A stretch of 64,000 bases of DNA, from the NCBI GenBank assembly GCA_964035545.1, contig OZ037767.1, positions 30,990,128 to 31,054,127 on the forward strand, written 5' to 3'. A program made the translations under genes and the position numbers. This stretch comes from Bugula neritina (Eukaryota > Bryozoa > Gymnolaemata > Cheilostomatida > Bugulidae). The notes beneath the pieces were generated by a model. That model was not told the DNA's origin, ran no database searches, and saw only the letters and a program-made list of their open reading frames with translations. Shown piece by piece: positions 1 through 30,600 of this stretch (the first letter of the stretch is position 1; each line of letters starts with the position of its first letter).

Positions 1-1280
1 AACATGTCTATAACAACACATGAAATAGCATCCATCTAGTATAAACGGCACTGTGCATGTGCTGTGCATTCATCAACCGAATTGGTATCAATATCAGCTT
101 GAGTGCTTTTTTAAATAAAACTAGTGATTAACATGAAGTTTGTATTTTATTACGCATGCGCAATAAGGTAGAACGTAGATATCAATATATAAACAGACGT
201 AATTAGTGTGTATGTGTCACTAGTTAGGGGGTATAATTTCATGAACTTTATATCTATATATTTTGTTACATATAAATATAAATATGTATCAATAATATAG
301 AATGTTATAACGGATTATTCGCCATAAGTGTGTCTCCTTAGAATTGCTGGACTAAATAAGATACTAAAGGATGGACACAATAATGTAACATAATGCAATA
401 CTGTAACATAATATAATACATGCATTCATATAATATACAACTATAACAATAAGATATGTAACAGTATATTGCTTTTTGCATGATTATCTTAGTGTTCGTA
501 TCATATTTGCATATTTTGCAGAATAGACAATAAAAAGTATTTAAAGTAACTACAGAAATCAGAAGCCTGGTATCTGCATTTGAATGGCTATAATAAGGCT
601 AAAGTCTTCAATATAGTCATGAAACCCTTTGATAACATTTCAAGAAGCTTGAGTGTTTTTATCAGCTTTATTAACCCTCTTAAGATGGGAAACTCTGCAT
701 TAGAAGTTTATGATGGTGAAGCCGTTTTATCAGTCTGAATTTAGATATTAGGAAATTAAACGTTTATCTTTGAAAACACTGATAAAGCGTTGGGCTTTAG
801 TTACTGCCTATAAGCATAGCAGCTACCTACAACTACAGAAGTCTTTCTTATAAGGTAAGCACGGTATGTTTTCTTGATATTCTGATGTCAAGTTATCGTA
901 TAGATTTTGACAAGGCACTTTTTACCCTGTTTAATTTAATTTAAAATAATTATGTATGTTCATAAAAGTGGAGGACAAAAAAAACAATCAACACCAAATA
1001 TTTGAAAAGCTTCAAAGCTACTTTATAATCATATTAGTCACTAGGAGGCTTTAAACATGATTTGGAAGAAACATTCTTCTGGAAATAAACATTATAATTC
1101 AAGCCTAGTGGAACAGGAGCTTGTTTGACCCCAAAAGGTCAAGTCAACAGTTACATATGCTAGCCCGTGTGTTAAACGACCACTGTCACATCCATAGTGA
1201 TAGTAGGTTAGTCTAGATGGGTATTGAATGCAGTTAGAGTTCTAACTGGGTAGCTTAGTTAGTACGAATGACGTACAAGC
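1..1280. other. Upstream flank, no gene seen
   Basis: AT-rich sequence upstream of the glucosidase gene. I see no exon with conserved coding content on either strand. A non-coding 5' exon of the glucosidase could lie here; a donor-like site occurs near 850-860, but nothing supports it further. Confidence 0.5.
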
Positions 1281-1287
1281 TATATAA
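1281..1287 (+). promoter_or_regulatory. Possible TATA box of the glucosidase gene
   Basis: TATATAA lies 107 nt upstream of the ATG at 1394, which would put a start site near 1310 and give a short 5' UTR. In such AT-rich DNA this motif is expected by chance fairly often, so the call rests only on position. Confidence 0.25.
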
Positions 1288-1393
1288 CTAAACGAGCTTT
1301 TAGCTTTTTGCTTCTCTATCAGTGGTCCATAAACATTAGTGATTAGTGTGAAAACATTTTAGGAATGGACAGAATATAAGGTTAGATAGAGAA

Positions 1394-18259
<16,866 letters not shown>

Positions 18260-18649
18260 AAGATTTATAATTTACACAAAGAATCACATAAATAATACTA
18301 TTAATTATTTGTTATCGTGATTTAATTATTTTTATTTACTTGAAAGTATCAAAGATAAAAATAGTTGATTTCTACTGAGTTACATGATTGATTTCGTTAT
18401 GAATATTTTACTACAATCATTCCAAACATGAGAATAAATTAATAATTATTATACCATATGATATATTATTCAGAGTGAGATGTTATGTAGAGCATAATTT
18501 CAGTATTGTAACTAACAAACTCGAAAATCCCACGAGCGTTCGGCAGCAGTTTGTTTGGCCAATAAACAAGCTTCACATGATGCCAAAGCTCTACTCCGCC
18601 GCTGCTAGAAGTTGGCAGCACTGTGCAAGTGAGTGACTGAGTGGGAGGG
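18260..18649. terminator. Convergent 3' ends of the glucosidase and LYRM2
   Basis: Only 390 bp separate the two stop codons. AATAAA at 18433-18438 can serve the glucosidase (about 175 nt after its stop). TTTATT at 18331-18336 is AATAAA on the minus strand and can serve LYRM2. If both are used, the 3' UTRs overlap. Confidence 0.5.
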
Positions 18650-19435
18650 TCACTTCGATATAGATATACTGGTCTGTAACTGCTTCAGGGATTGCTTCCC
18701 TTGCACTACTAGCATCCGTATGGCTGCCTAGAATTTAGAATGAACACACATTTAGTAGTAAAATACAAAGTTTAAACTCTAAAATATTAAACAAGAGTTA
18801 ACAGAAGCTATTAGGAAAAATTAGAACTTGAATGCTGGTTTGGTTAACTTATTAAAGTAATAAAATTTCCACTAAAATTACTATTTATTGCTGATATTTT
18901 GACTTTATACTCATACTTCAGTAAAAATTTGTACAAGTTATAAAATATTGACTAGAAATAAACTTTCAGCACAACCCTCGATCAACAAGAAAGTATTTTT
19001 TTACATTCAAATCATTTGACAAATGTACTAGAAAAACACAAATTAAGTTATAAAATATATATAGTTTTAAAGTTGAACTTAGAATCTGAATAACTCTGAA
19101 ATCACCTCATCTTCAACTCTCATATTCTTCTTGAAGTCATGTCTAACCCATTCTATCATTTCTTGACTAGTAGTTTTGTCACCAATTTCCTTGCAAGCTT
19201 TGATCAAATCTTTATATAGTAGCTTTACTTCTTTTCTCAACATAAACTAGCAGAAAGCAAGACTTTTTCAACAATGCATAATTTATAAAGAAAAGATTAG
19301 GCAATGTACGCAGTAACGAACAGCAATGCTTTACACTAAATTAACCATTGACATACAACCGACAAAAATATCATCAGTGTGCATATAAATAACAGTCACC
19401 TGCCGTAAAGACATGAGTTTCTCTACTGGAGACAT
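18650..19435 (-). CDS. LYRM2: LYR motif-containing protein 2
   Basis: Three exons on the minus strand: 19400-19435 (12 codons), 19106-19246 (47 codons) and 18650-18727 (25 codons plus TGA), giving 84 residues; human LYRM2 has 88. LYR proteins are small three-helix mitochondrial proteins that bind acyl carrier protein and act in respiratory-complex assembly. Here the signature reads LLYKDLI after a basic helix start, followed by WVRHDFKKN and IRMLVVQGK, which line up with LYRR, WAREEFRRN and IRMMITQGN of LYRM2 as I remember it. All introns are phase 0 with GT-AG ends. The ATG is supported by an in-frame TGA eight codons upstream (19457-19459). The middle exon alone would read on to a false stop (ELFRF), but the GAG/GTGATT donor at 19106 restores the conserved C-terminus. 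Confidence 0.88.
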
Positions 19436-21657
19436 GATGCACCAACCAGTGTCAGCTCAGTGGCATTCCACACCAATTTCCTGTCACCACAATGAAGAAA
19501 CTGCAAATTTCCAAGTGTTTGCACATATGAAACTGGACACTGGTGTAAAGACATACATAATACATACATACAAACTATCATACATTTGAAAAAAGTTTCT
19601 CTTAAAGTTGTTTGACTAATAGTAATACTAATGGATAAATAATAAAATACTAAATAGTCAATATAAATATTAAAGTAAAATTATTAATAGACAATAGTTA
19701 TAGTAATAGTTACACTAACAGTATGAGCAATACTATTACAGTAATACTATTAGTAATAGTAATACTAATAGTAAATCTTATTCAAAATTTTAAAGTAAAA
19801 TTAAAAGTAAATAAAAATAAAAATGTATTAGTATTACAGTAATACTAATAGTATTAGTATTAGACTATTAGTATTGCTAGTACTTTTTAGTTTTACAGTA
19901 TTACTATTAATATTATAAATAATAATACTAATATTAATAATATTAATAAAAATACTAATACAGTAATACTAATAGTAGGGCTAATAGTAACACTAATTTG
20001 TCTAATAGTATTACTATTAGTATTAGTATTACAATTAGTATTAGTAAATTACTAATACTAATTGTAATACTAATACTAATAGTAATAGTATTATAACTAT
20101 TTGTGCTAATTAAATCCTTATGGCTAGGTTTATTAAAATAGTAATGAATAAATAGTATTGCTTATTATCATAATTAATTATTTAATATTATTAATTATAA
20201 TATAAATAGTATTATAATAATTATTATTATTATTATATACCCACACTCACACCGACAGTGACTTTTGAAGACGGAAACGTCAACAATAAACTATACAGTT
20301 GAATCGCTAGCAAATCTTTCATTTATGCGAAAGACAACTCCAAAGAGATTCTATGCTAGTATCTACTTTATTATGATACCCTTTCCAATATCATATAGTT
20401 TTATTAGTTGGTATAGTATTAGTATATTATATAAGAAGTGGAAATAGATTATGTAAACATCAGTGTGCATTTGCTTTGTTTGTTGGTATGTGAAGGTGGC
20501 GGATGCATGCATGCACACATATTATGTTACTAATTAAATTTTTCTTTATATAATTCGAGTGTAAATTATATGAACTTTACAAGTAAGTGAAGATGTTGTT
20601 GTTCTGTACTGTGTACAAGGTTTAGCAGATTGTCTAGAAAATATAAAGGCTTTAATTTCGTTACATGACAGTATTTTATAAAACCAATTACTCTTGAAAC
20701 TATGTAACAAAAAGCTATGAAAGTTGTTGCACAACCCTTTTAACAGACATTTTAGTGAATCACACAACTGCAAAGAAAGTTGTTATGAATAATGTTATTT
20801 GGTTTGAAAGCTAATAATACCGTAAGAGAGCTATACCAAACAGCTATTTGCATTTTACATTGTATTTATACATTTATCTTATATTATATTTTTGCATTAT
20901 AACTATGCATTTACCAAAATATTTTAATTGGCCTTTTGAAATTAATTTATTTTTAGTTTCAAATATCTTGCAAAGACAAATCATCAATGTGTATCTACAT
21001 GTGTGTATAACAATCAAAATATTTCTATAACACATTATACTAGTATAACTAAGATGAGTTATAAATACAAATGCTATGGTGGCTAAGAAGGATTGCCTAT
21101 AGATTCAATACTGCTAATAGAAAAATATGTATAGAAAATCAATAACTTTTTAAAATAATATTGAAATGTATAGAAAAACAGGAAAAATATTTCTCATCTT
21201 TTATACAACAAAAATAAAATCAGCAGGAATTATAATATAGAAACTATGTTAGTGATTGCCATCGTTGAGTCGTATATATGTTATAGCAGCTTGAAAAATA
21301 ATGATTAATATAATAATTTATGTAATTTCAGAAGATCCAATCATAAACTATATCTTCAAATGACTCACCAGCATAAGTATATTACATAATATATTTGCTT
21401 AAACATATAAATGTTAAAAGAAATTTAAGAACTAATCACAAAATTTCAAATAATATTTATTTATTTTATTTTTACAAAGTCATGCCTAACAGTACCTATA
21501 AAATTTAAAACTTATTTGAATTACTTTGTGGCCAACAGCTAAGTTGCTGTACCAGGATGACTGTAATAAGATAAGATACTTAGACAGCTGCATATAACTT
21601 CAAACTAATTTGCAATTATAAACGTTTGGGGTATGTAGAAGGCTGTAGAAATATTGT
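19436..21657. repeat. Intergenic region rich in TA/TAG simple repeats
   Basis: Between LYRM2 and the M13 gene. From about 19618 to 20235 it is low-complexity sequence of short TAATAC/TAGTAT-type motifs on both strands. The rest has no exon I can support. TTTATT at 21456-21461, AATAAA on the minus strand, lies about 200 nt past the M13 stop and may be its polyadenylation signal. Confidence 0.7.
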
Positions 21658-24600
21658 TTACCACAGTTTACATTTTTTAACAGGATTCATATATGAGCCA
21701 GCTGGACACTGGAAAATCTCGGGGAAGTACAAGGAATTCTGGAACATTCCATTTACCCGAGCCTCTTTTTGAGAATGAGACAGAGAGCTTAGTGTTATAT
21801 CCAGACCAGCCTTTGTGTACTTACTGCACCAGATCTATGAAATAACATAATTAAGATAATAATACAATAAAATAATACAGATAATATACAATAAAATAAT
21901 GCAGGTAGTAATACAATAAAACAATGCAGGTAGTAATAAAATAAAATAATACAGGTAGTAATACAATAAAATAGTACAGATGATACTACAATAAAATAGA
22001 ACATATAGTATTACAATAAAATAATACAGGTAGTAATTCAATAAAATAGTAAAGGTAAAACTATAATAAAATAATACATATAGTATTGCAATAACACAAA
22101 AAGAGAGCTTGCTACATCTAAAAGGGAGTTGTTATCACTCTTCAGTAGGAAATAAAATATATGGACAATGCTACGATAGTTATAATGTACTCTGTATTGT
22201 GATACAGTGTGTAACACTCAGTGTGTAAAACACTGACATGATGAGATTACAAAAATTTGCTATGCTATATGAAATTGTTATTGAATTACTATTCATTATT
22301 AAAACATCAGCATACATGTAGAGAAAGCATTGTCAGTAACTTCATGCATTGTCTTTATGATACAATACCATAATTTACACACTATGTTCACGGAAGTCAC
22401 AATGCTATAAGTATAATTCTTGTATTACTAATATAGATATACAAAGAAATGTTATTAGTGATTATTTCATATAGAATTGTTAATTATGTATTTTACAATA
22501 TATTAAAGATAGTTATAATTATACTCTTATATACAGTATCAGACTAAACATTATTAACATAGCAACTATAAAAACATTGGAAATATAGTAGAGACCTGTG
22601 CTTGAGCCACGTAGTACTGTTTCTCCCAGGAGTCAAGGTAGGGTGATGGTAGAATCATCTCCTCTTTGTTGTCCTTCAGCCAAGTCTTGTAGGCCTGTGT
22701 ACAAATCACATGGCAGAGTTTTAGTTACACAGCACAGTGATTATATTACCTAGTAACAAAATAGTGAATAATGCCAGTTGAAGGCGTAACAAATTTCTTT
22801 TTTGTAAGAACTGAACTAGAAGATTACATTAGCAGGTAGTTTTTACCCAATATGTGCCCTTTAACTCATACATGATGCAAGTAAACATTTTCAATCACGC
22901 GCACGCACACACTGTAGGTCAGCTATGCTATAAGCAGCAGCTAATGACCTAGATGAGAGTAAGAAAACTAGAGAATCATGAACTAGTCAAACTGACAACT
23001 CAAAATAACTCAATGAGCGCTAACCTGATATACCACTTTCTCAGCTCCGTTGTCTGCAATATTCTCATCTAATGTTTGGTTTCCGTCACTCTGAATATTA
23101 GAAAACAAATTGCTAATTTAAGTTAATGCATAACTTGTGTGAGCAACAGTTAAGCTAGTTGACATAAAATTTTTTGTGTATTTCAATTGTTTCAAATAGT
23201 AAAAGCAATTATTTATGCTTCTAGTAGTTGAATAAAGCAATTAAAACTAATCAAGCATGTATGTATGTCTTGTAATATATGACTGAGGTACAGAAGCTAG
23301 TTTATTTTTATGGAGAAACATTTCTTTTTGTTATTTACTAAAATATAATTTTTCAATTTTTGAGCTTTTTTAAAATCTTTACATGATGCTATTTAGAATA
23401 CAAACTAAATTTTGCATCATCTTAACTATCAATAGACATTGAACCTTAGTTACCAACTGCACATTCTATATGTACCCCAGTACTGGTTGCTATAGACTCA
23501 AGCACTGGTTGCTATGCACTCAAGTACTGGTAACTATGCACTCAAGTACTGGTAACTATGCACTCAAGTACTGATATCAACTTACATAGAATGTGTCGTT
23601 GGTGTCATGGGGAAAGATTTCAATGTTGCTGTACTGGTTCTGGTAGCATTGCTTAGCCTTGGAGTAATTCTCATTTGATTTGTTGGTCCACCAAGAGTTT
23701 AGTAAGCCATTAATACCAAAATGCCGGCCTGGAACACAGGATATGGTATTAGACATGTGCGGTATAAAATATATTACCTGCTTGATATAGAAATTATGAA
23801 ACATTTACCTGTGTTGACAATTTTAACATATACTTATTAGCTATACTGAACTAGGAGTTTTACGTGAAGAATATTGGGTTTTTAAAAAGTGCAGCCATAA
23901 GGCAGTTTAAACAGACATCAGACTGGTTATCAACACATAATTTAGCAGTTGGCTATCTATCAGTATGTTTTAAATTTCATAGCTGCAAAACATATACCAA
24001 GTTAAGTAGCAAGCAAAATCAATCAAATAGCTGAATGTATGTTTCCATTGTTCATTTATTATACTACACCTGATATATAATAGAAACGTGTACATAAACA
24101 GATTTTAGTCTGGTGTTTAAGTTACAACTATTGTTACCTGTGTCATCAAAACCGTGTGTAAACTCATGTCCAATGGTGAAGCCCATAGAGGCAAAGTTGA
24201 TGAATGCAGGATTGTTTAAAGTGTAGAAAGCTTTCTGGAGAATTCCTGCCAGAATTGCTAAATAAAAGTAACATAAGATATTTTGCTTATATATTTTTCA
24301 TTATATAATATCTCATTTATTGTATATATTACATTTTTTATAATCTACTGCATTTTTCAGCCGTAACAAATAAGAGATAATACAGCAGACTTTTACTGTA
24401 TGTCAACAGAGTAGCAAAAACTATTCATCTAAATAATGCACACAATACAACTGTAGCATTGCGTTACTAATGACAACCATATAACAACATGTCTGCCAAC
24501 AGCTTATCTAAAACAGCTTTGCAACACAATTGTGCTGAATATTTGCTGCTTTCCTAGAGCAATATTTTACAAACAATTCAAAAATTTTAATTAAAAAAGC

Positions 24601-27600
24601 ACGAACAAAAATCCATAGTATTATACAGAAACTGTTTAAACATTCCAACACATAATTCTTTAATATATTGCAAGTTAAGTTTTCTATTATGATTATAAAT
24701 CTGCACAATGCTACATGCATTTAGATAACTAGTAGTTAGTGTACTTAGATAGCTAGTAGTTAGTGTATTTAGATAGCTAGTAGTTAGTGTACTTAGATAG
24801 CTAGTAGTTAGTGTACTTAGATAGCTAGTAGTTAGTGTATTTAGATAGCTAGTATAGTTAGTGTATTTAGATAGCTAGTAGCTAGTGTATTTAGATAACT
24901 AGTAGTTAGTGTATTTAGATAGCTAGTAGTTAGTGTACTTGGATAGCTAGTAGTTAGTTTATACTCACTGAATCTGTTCATGTTGGATGAGTAATAACCA
25001 TTTATTACATAAGAATAGTTCAACCACCTGCAGTAAACAAGTTCAGTGTAGAATTTAGTAGGCAGTATAAAGGTACATCAGACACATTATATGAAATATT
25101 TATTATAGTTGGCATTTCATACTGCATATGTTCTCATTAGAATATCAATAATACAAACTTAATATTGGTAATATAAAACACTATTTATGCTATAAAGACA
25201 TAGAAAGTTAAAGTTTAAAATATATACTTAGGTCTGACGTTTCTAGTTCATAGAATTGACTTTAATCTTGAAAAACAAAAAATCAAAAATGTAATGTACT
25301 ATATGCTAAAAACTTCCATGAGTATAAAGTACTATATCTTTCTAGCATATTGTGTCACACACCATAGCATAGTACACTACATTATATAATGTATACTACA
25401 CTATACTATATTGATATACTATAACGTATAATATAGCATAGTATACATTACATAATGTACTATATTTACATAGTATATTGTGTCACACACACCAAAACCT
25501 TCACACAAGTAATGTCAAAGACTTACAAGTCATCCCAAGTCTCAGCAGTCTGAGGTCCAATAAAGACATCTCCGAATGGGTTTCCTGTCCGAGTTTCAAT
25601 GATGTTCATGAAGAAGGAAAGACTCTCATTGGCCACAACCTAATAGAGTGGAAAAGGGTACATAGATATAATAGCCAGTCAATTCAAATAACTGGGTAAG
25701 TGGGTATAGTCCTTAAGAATCAGCTACTATTTGCCCGTGATCTGCTATAGATAGGTAAACTCCAGTGTTTTTGATGCATAGTAGTGTTTGCTTTTCATAT
25801 TTTTAGCAGCTAATTTACTAATATTGTTGTTTAAAGCATAGCAAAGTCAATCAAAATTTGATAATTTCAATTCTTTACTCATGTTAATGTTAATTACTAA
25901 TATTATTTGATTTTCACTATTTTAGTATAGTATGCTTTAACATCATTGTTGATATTTGTCCGTAAGCATTCATAACTTTTTTAAAAGTATTAAACCAACA
26001 CAAAAGATTGTTTGTATGGTTTAAAGCTGTGCGACATAAATTTAGTAACACTCATTATATAAATGATATCAGAAACAACATATAAATTATTATAAACTCT
26101 GATTGTCATGAAATAAATATTAGATACCACAAATGATAGAATACGTAAATACCCCAAAGGTTAGATCTAATAGTGTCATAGCACTATAGTTGGCATGTAT
26201 ATTTGTAGTACTAAAATGAATAGCTAAATGTATTATACTGTAAAATCCATAGTAAGTAAAGAATGGTAGAAGAATTAGTATAGTAGCTGTTATATAGCAA
26301 GTAAATTATTTTTGAAGTCCTATAATCTCATTTTGAATTGTATGCATTTACACAACCCTGTTCTTTGCGTTGGCAGAAAAGCTTGTTGAAATATGACTCA
26401 TTTACTTAGAATTATTTATAAAATATTGTATGGCGTAAGATTTTAGCAGCCAACTTTAGCTAATTTATATGTTTAAATTCTAGTTGCACCAAATTTTATG
26501 GTAACAATGTTTGAAGGCTTACATAACTTGATATATAGACTCAAGTGTAGCAAATGACATGGGAAGAGGGGAGGTAAAGTAATCGTATCTACCAAAAAGT
26601 AAGACCAACTGATATCTTACTGGATTTGTTATGTTTTCCAAGAACTCTGGGTTCTTTATGTAGTCCGGGTAGACAACTTGCGTCTCCATAGCCTTGATCT
26701 TCTCAACAGCAAACTGGCTGGTTTCCTCGTCCAACAGATCTGTCTCTTCCAGGACGGTGATGTAAGTGGCTCGTATCTTCTCTATCATCTTCTCAATCTA
26801 ACAGAAATATAGCAACATTTCATTCAGCTTCTGTATGCTGAGTGTTTATGACAATAGTCTGGCTTTGATAGTATATTTGGAGAAGTTTAAACTGCAATAA
26901 TAGACTATAAACATTTTCGAAAGTCACTTAGCAGTTAAATTAAGAATGAGTCAGTGAGTCAGTTGTAGTTACTTTATATTGTATTGTATATTGTATTGTA
27001 TATTGTATTGAATTGTATATTGTATTGTATAAATGTATTATTAACATGCAATGCATTGCAGTAATTTGTGCTGTGCATCATATCCTTTTAAAATCCTAAC
27101 GCGTTGTTTACTCTCAAGGAACAACACGAAGAGTAAAAACTACAGTCACATTCTATTCAGATAGAATCGTATATATAGCTCATGACTATTACACTCACGT
27201 CGCTAACAATGGCATCTTCATCTTGCACGTAGTCCTCTATGAACCATTTAGACAGAACGTAAGATACCTGCAGCTTGAGCTGCTCCACACAGAACTGCCA
27301 TCTTGGCATTGGCTGCCAGGTTGTACGCTGAAGCTGTAACACCAGCAGAATTTAACATCACCTTATAATCAAATGTAAACAGTTTAGGACAAAAATCTTG
27401 ATAATTGCCAAGTTCTCTGAAGGTGAAGTCCCCTATATAAGGTTGTAGAACCTCAAATTATTCAAAGTGTAAAAAAATAAAATACAGATAGTTTTGTACA
27501 AATTACAAGTTGCAACTAGGTTTGTGGTCTGCAAGTTGGAATGAGAATCTTCCAACCATATCACACTAATCAAGAGATAAAACTATCACCAGTTACTATA

Positions 27601-30600
27601 CTACAGAGTATAGAGTTTGTCAGCTAATGTATAACGCTCACACAATATAGGAAATGCTGCTTAATAACTACAAATTCGAGAACTCTTGCAACAAAAAACT
27701 AAAAATTAGTAACTACTATGTGCTTACTTATATAGTTGAGTTAGTTTTGAAAATAGCAGTGTCCATTGTAAAGATTAGCACAAGCTATAAGTTAGGCAAA
27801 CTTACCACGAGTCTGTTTAACAGGTTATCAAGGAATGATCTGTATTTATAAGGAAAGTACTGCAAGTTTTGAAGCACCATGGCGAACTTGAGAAAGTTGT
27901 CTAGCGATCTAAAAGTGTAGTAGGTAATGAAAAACATTAAGCAATTTGTGAGTTGCTAACCAATAGTTTTATGAAAAATAAACAATATATTATCTTGAAA
28001 TTTTATTAAAAAGCAAAAAGGGGAAGTTAGTGATGTAAAAGTTTTTTAGCCAAAGCAGGAAAGAATATAAATTTCATAGTTCAAGATTGTGTGATCTATT
28101 TAAATGCTAGTATTCCTTCTATGAGAAATTAGGTTTAAGATGGTATACGAGGTGACGTTTTGAGAACAGAAGCTCTGCCTTCATCAACTTCTTAGCAGTG
28201 TGAGATAAACATTTTTCTCAAATGTGTTGCTAAACTGAGGCTATATAATTACAAAAGTTATTGGAAAAGGTTATGTGGTCTACCCTGTTATGAGACATAA
28301 TGTTGTGAAGTTTAACTGTTAATGCAAGTAAAAATATTTTCAACAAATAATGGGATAGCTGTATAATAATACCTGTTGTTCCAAGTAGGGAGAATTGTTT
28401 CTAAAGCTAATATATAAGCTTTGTTATTCACTGTTATGGCTTTTGGTGTCTCTTTACCATCTAAAACAGCCTCAATCACTCTGTGCCAGTCAATCTGTAA
28501 GTATTTTATTGCTCTAGAGTATTCTGGCAGCTATTACATCATAGCTATGATGTCATAAGTTTTATTATATAATAAATAACTACACAAGTTGCGAAAAATG
28601 TTAATTTTAATGGCGCAAACATACTAGAAAAACTTGGAAGTTATTGGAGTTGACAATTTGTCAAAATATAAGCCACATTCCTTTTGAAAACAGCAACGTG
28701 CTTTAAAATACATAGCATTTCTATAAGCTTGCTATAAAATGGAATATATATTATATAGTTGTGCTCACTGATGGAGAGAGAGCTTGGAGCTCGTCTATAG
28801 TCATGAGTGTGTCGTTCCACGCAGGAGAGTAACTTTCTGAGATATCCAGGATGTCCTTCACGTCGGACAGCAGGAGAAACATGTCAAGAAACACATTAAT
28901 GTCGGGAGGGGAATCATTCACGTACAGGTCATTCCATAATTTGAGTAGCTCTTCTCCCATTCGCCTCCACAGCTAAAATATAGTAACATTGCCATGTTTA
29001 TATCGGTAAAAACACATTATGTAGTTTAATGTACAATAACTATATGAACTTGAATGTTCATGCATTGGAGTTGAGACAAAGCCACTGAGCTTGATCAATC
29101 AAAAGCTGCCATTGCGCGCATGAATGCCTAAAATTTACCATTCATTTAAAAAAATTTATAAAACTTAAAAAAACTCATATAATAAAACTGAATAGTTTTT
29201 ACTGAATGTGTGTTATGATGAAATATCTTACTAAATAATATTATTATTTTTAGCAGCTAAAATAAAGTTTATTAATTTAATTCGCATTATTGTTGCAATT
29301 AATTCAGAATCTCACTGCTGTTTAAAGCATACACAATATTGTAGTAGGCTTACTGCTTGGGAACTATTTTTAGCAAATAGCAGAGGTTCCTCAGGAGATG
29401 TAATCTGCAATACAAGGGTCCTGCTCTGGTAGTGATGAAAGTCAATCTTATATTGAAATAGGGGAAACACTTTATATTTCATCAGCTGGATTAGCCGCTC
29501 CGTTAGATCAAAGTCTGGATAGGGGTCAGAAACGTTGAATGAGAGACCTCCCAGACCGTCGATTAACTGACGAACTGTAAATAGGCATAATATATAAGCA
29601 CTTAGAGGTATATTATGTAAGCATATATAGGCATATATAAGCACACATAAGCACATATAGATATATATATACATAAGAATACATAAGTATTTATTAGTAT
29701 ATACAAAGCATACATAAGCATACATAAGCATACATAAGTATATATTTAAGCACATATAGGTATACATAAGCATATGTAAGTAGGCCTACATATAAGCATA
29801 TATAAGCAGTCTAAAAATTCTGTGAATAGACTTATCCAGACTATACAGAAACCTGTTGAGTGTGCAAATGATACTATCAGTATAGAAGTTGTCTTATCAT
29901 GACGGGAATGACTAAGTAATCATGCCATAAAATTTCGACTGCAATTATCAAAATTTTACAACGCCGGAAGTTTCAACAGAATAATATATTGTTACAGGAA
30001 GCAGAACGCCGTGAAGCAACTAGTAAATACTTCAACTGTTTGGTAATCGTTTTATTACCGATGACTACTAGAATTAAACTGCAAGAGTGCAATCTAAAGT
30101 GGGAGTTCTCCCTGTTATCAACTAATGGACCCACGGTGACAAACTCTCAACAACTTGAGGAGTAGCCATAAGGCGTGTGCACTTTTCAAGTTTATGTACG
30201 TGATTCATTAAGTAGGGTTGTGCATTTGTTGATCCTTTGTTCAATCATTCGTTGATCTTTAAAAACTGTCCGGTAAAAATATGATTGACTTATTGTGAAC
30301 TTATAAATTATTTAATTGCTTTGTCCTTCACCTTCAAATAGCCCGAGGTTATCTACATCCTCTGCCTGCATGCAGGTGTAATATAGCGTCCTGGCCTTGA
30401 CCTCTGGTTCAAAAGATGACGATGTTATTGGCATTTCCAGCTTTTCTACAAAAAATAAAAATTCATAGAAATTTAGGAAATTATAAATCAAGTTAGCTTT
30501 AAGATATGATTAATGCACATTTAAGGGTTTAGTTGCTGCTAAAACTGTAGCCTTGGAAATTTGAAATTAGCAAAAAATACTGAAGGAAAACACACACAAA

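Noticed and set aside
20265-20447. 60-codon open frame between LYRM2 and the M13 gene
   Set aside because: Hydrophobic AT-rich composition, no family likeness and no splice context.
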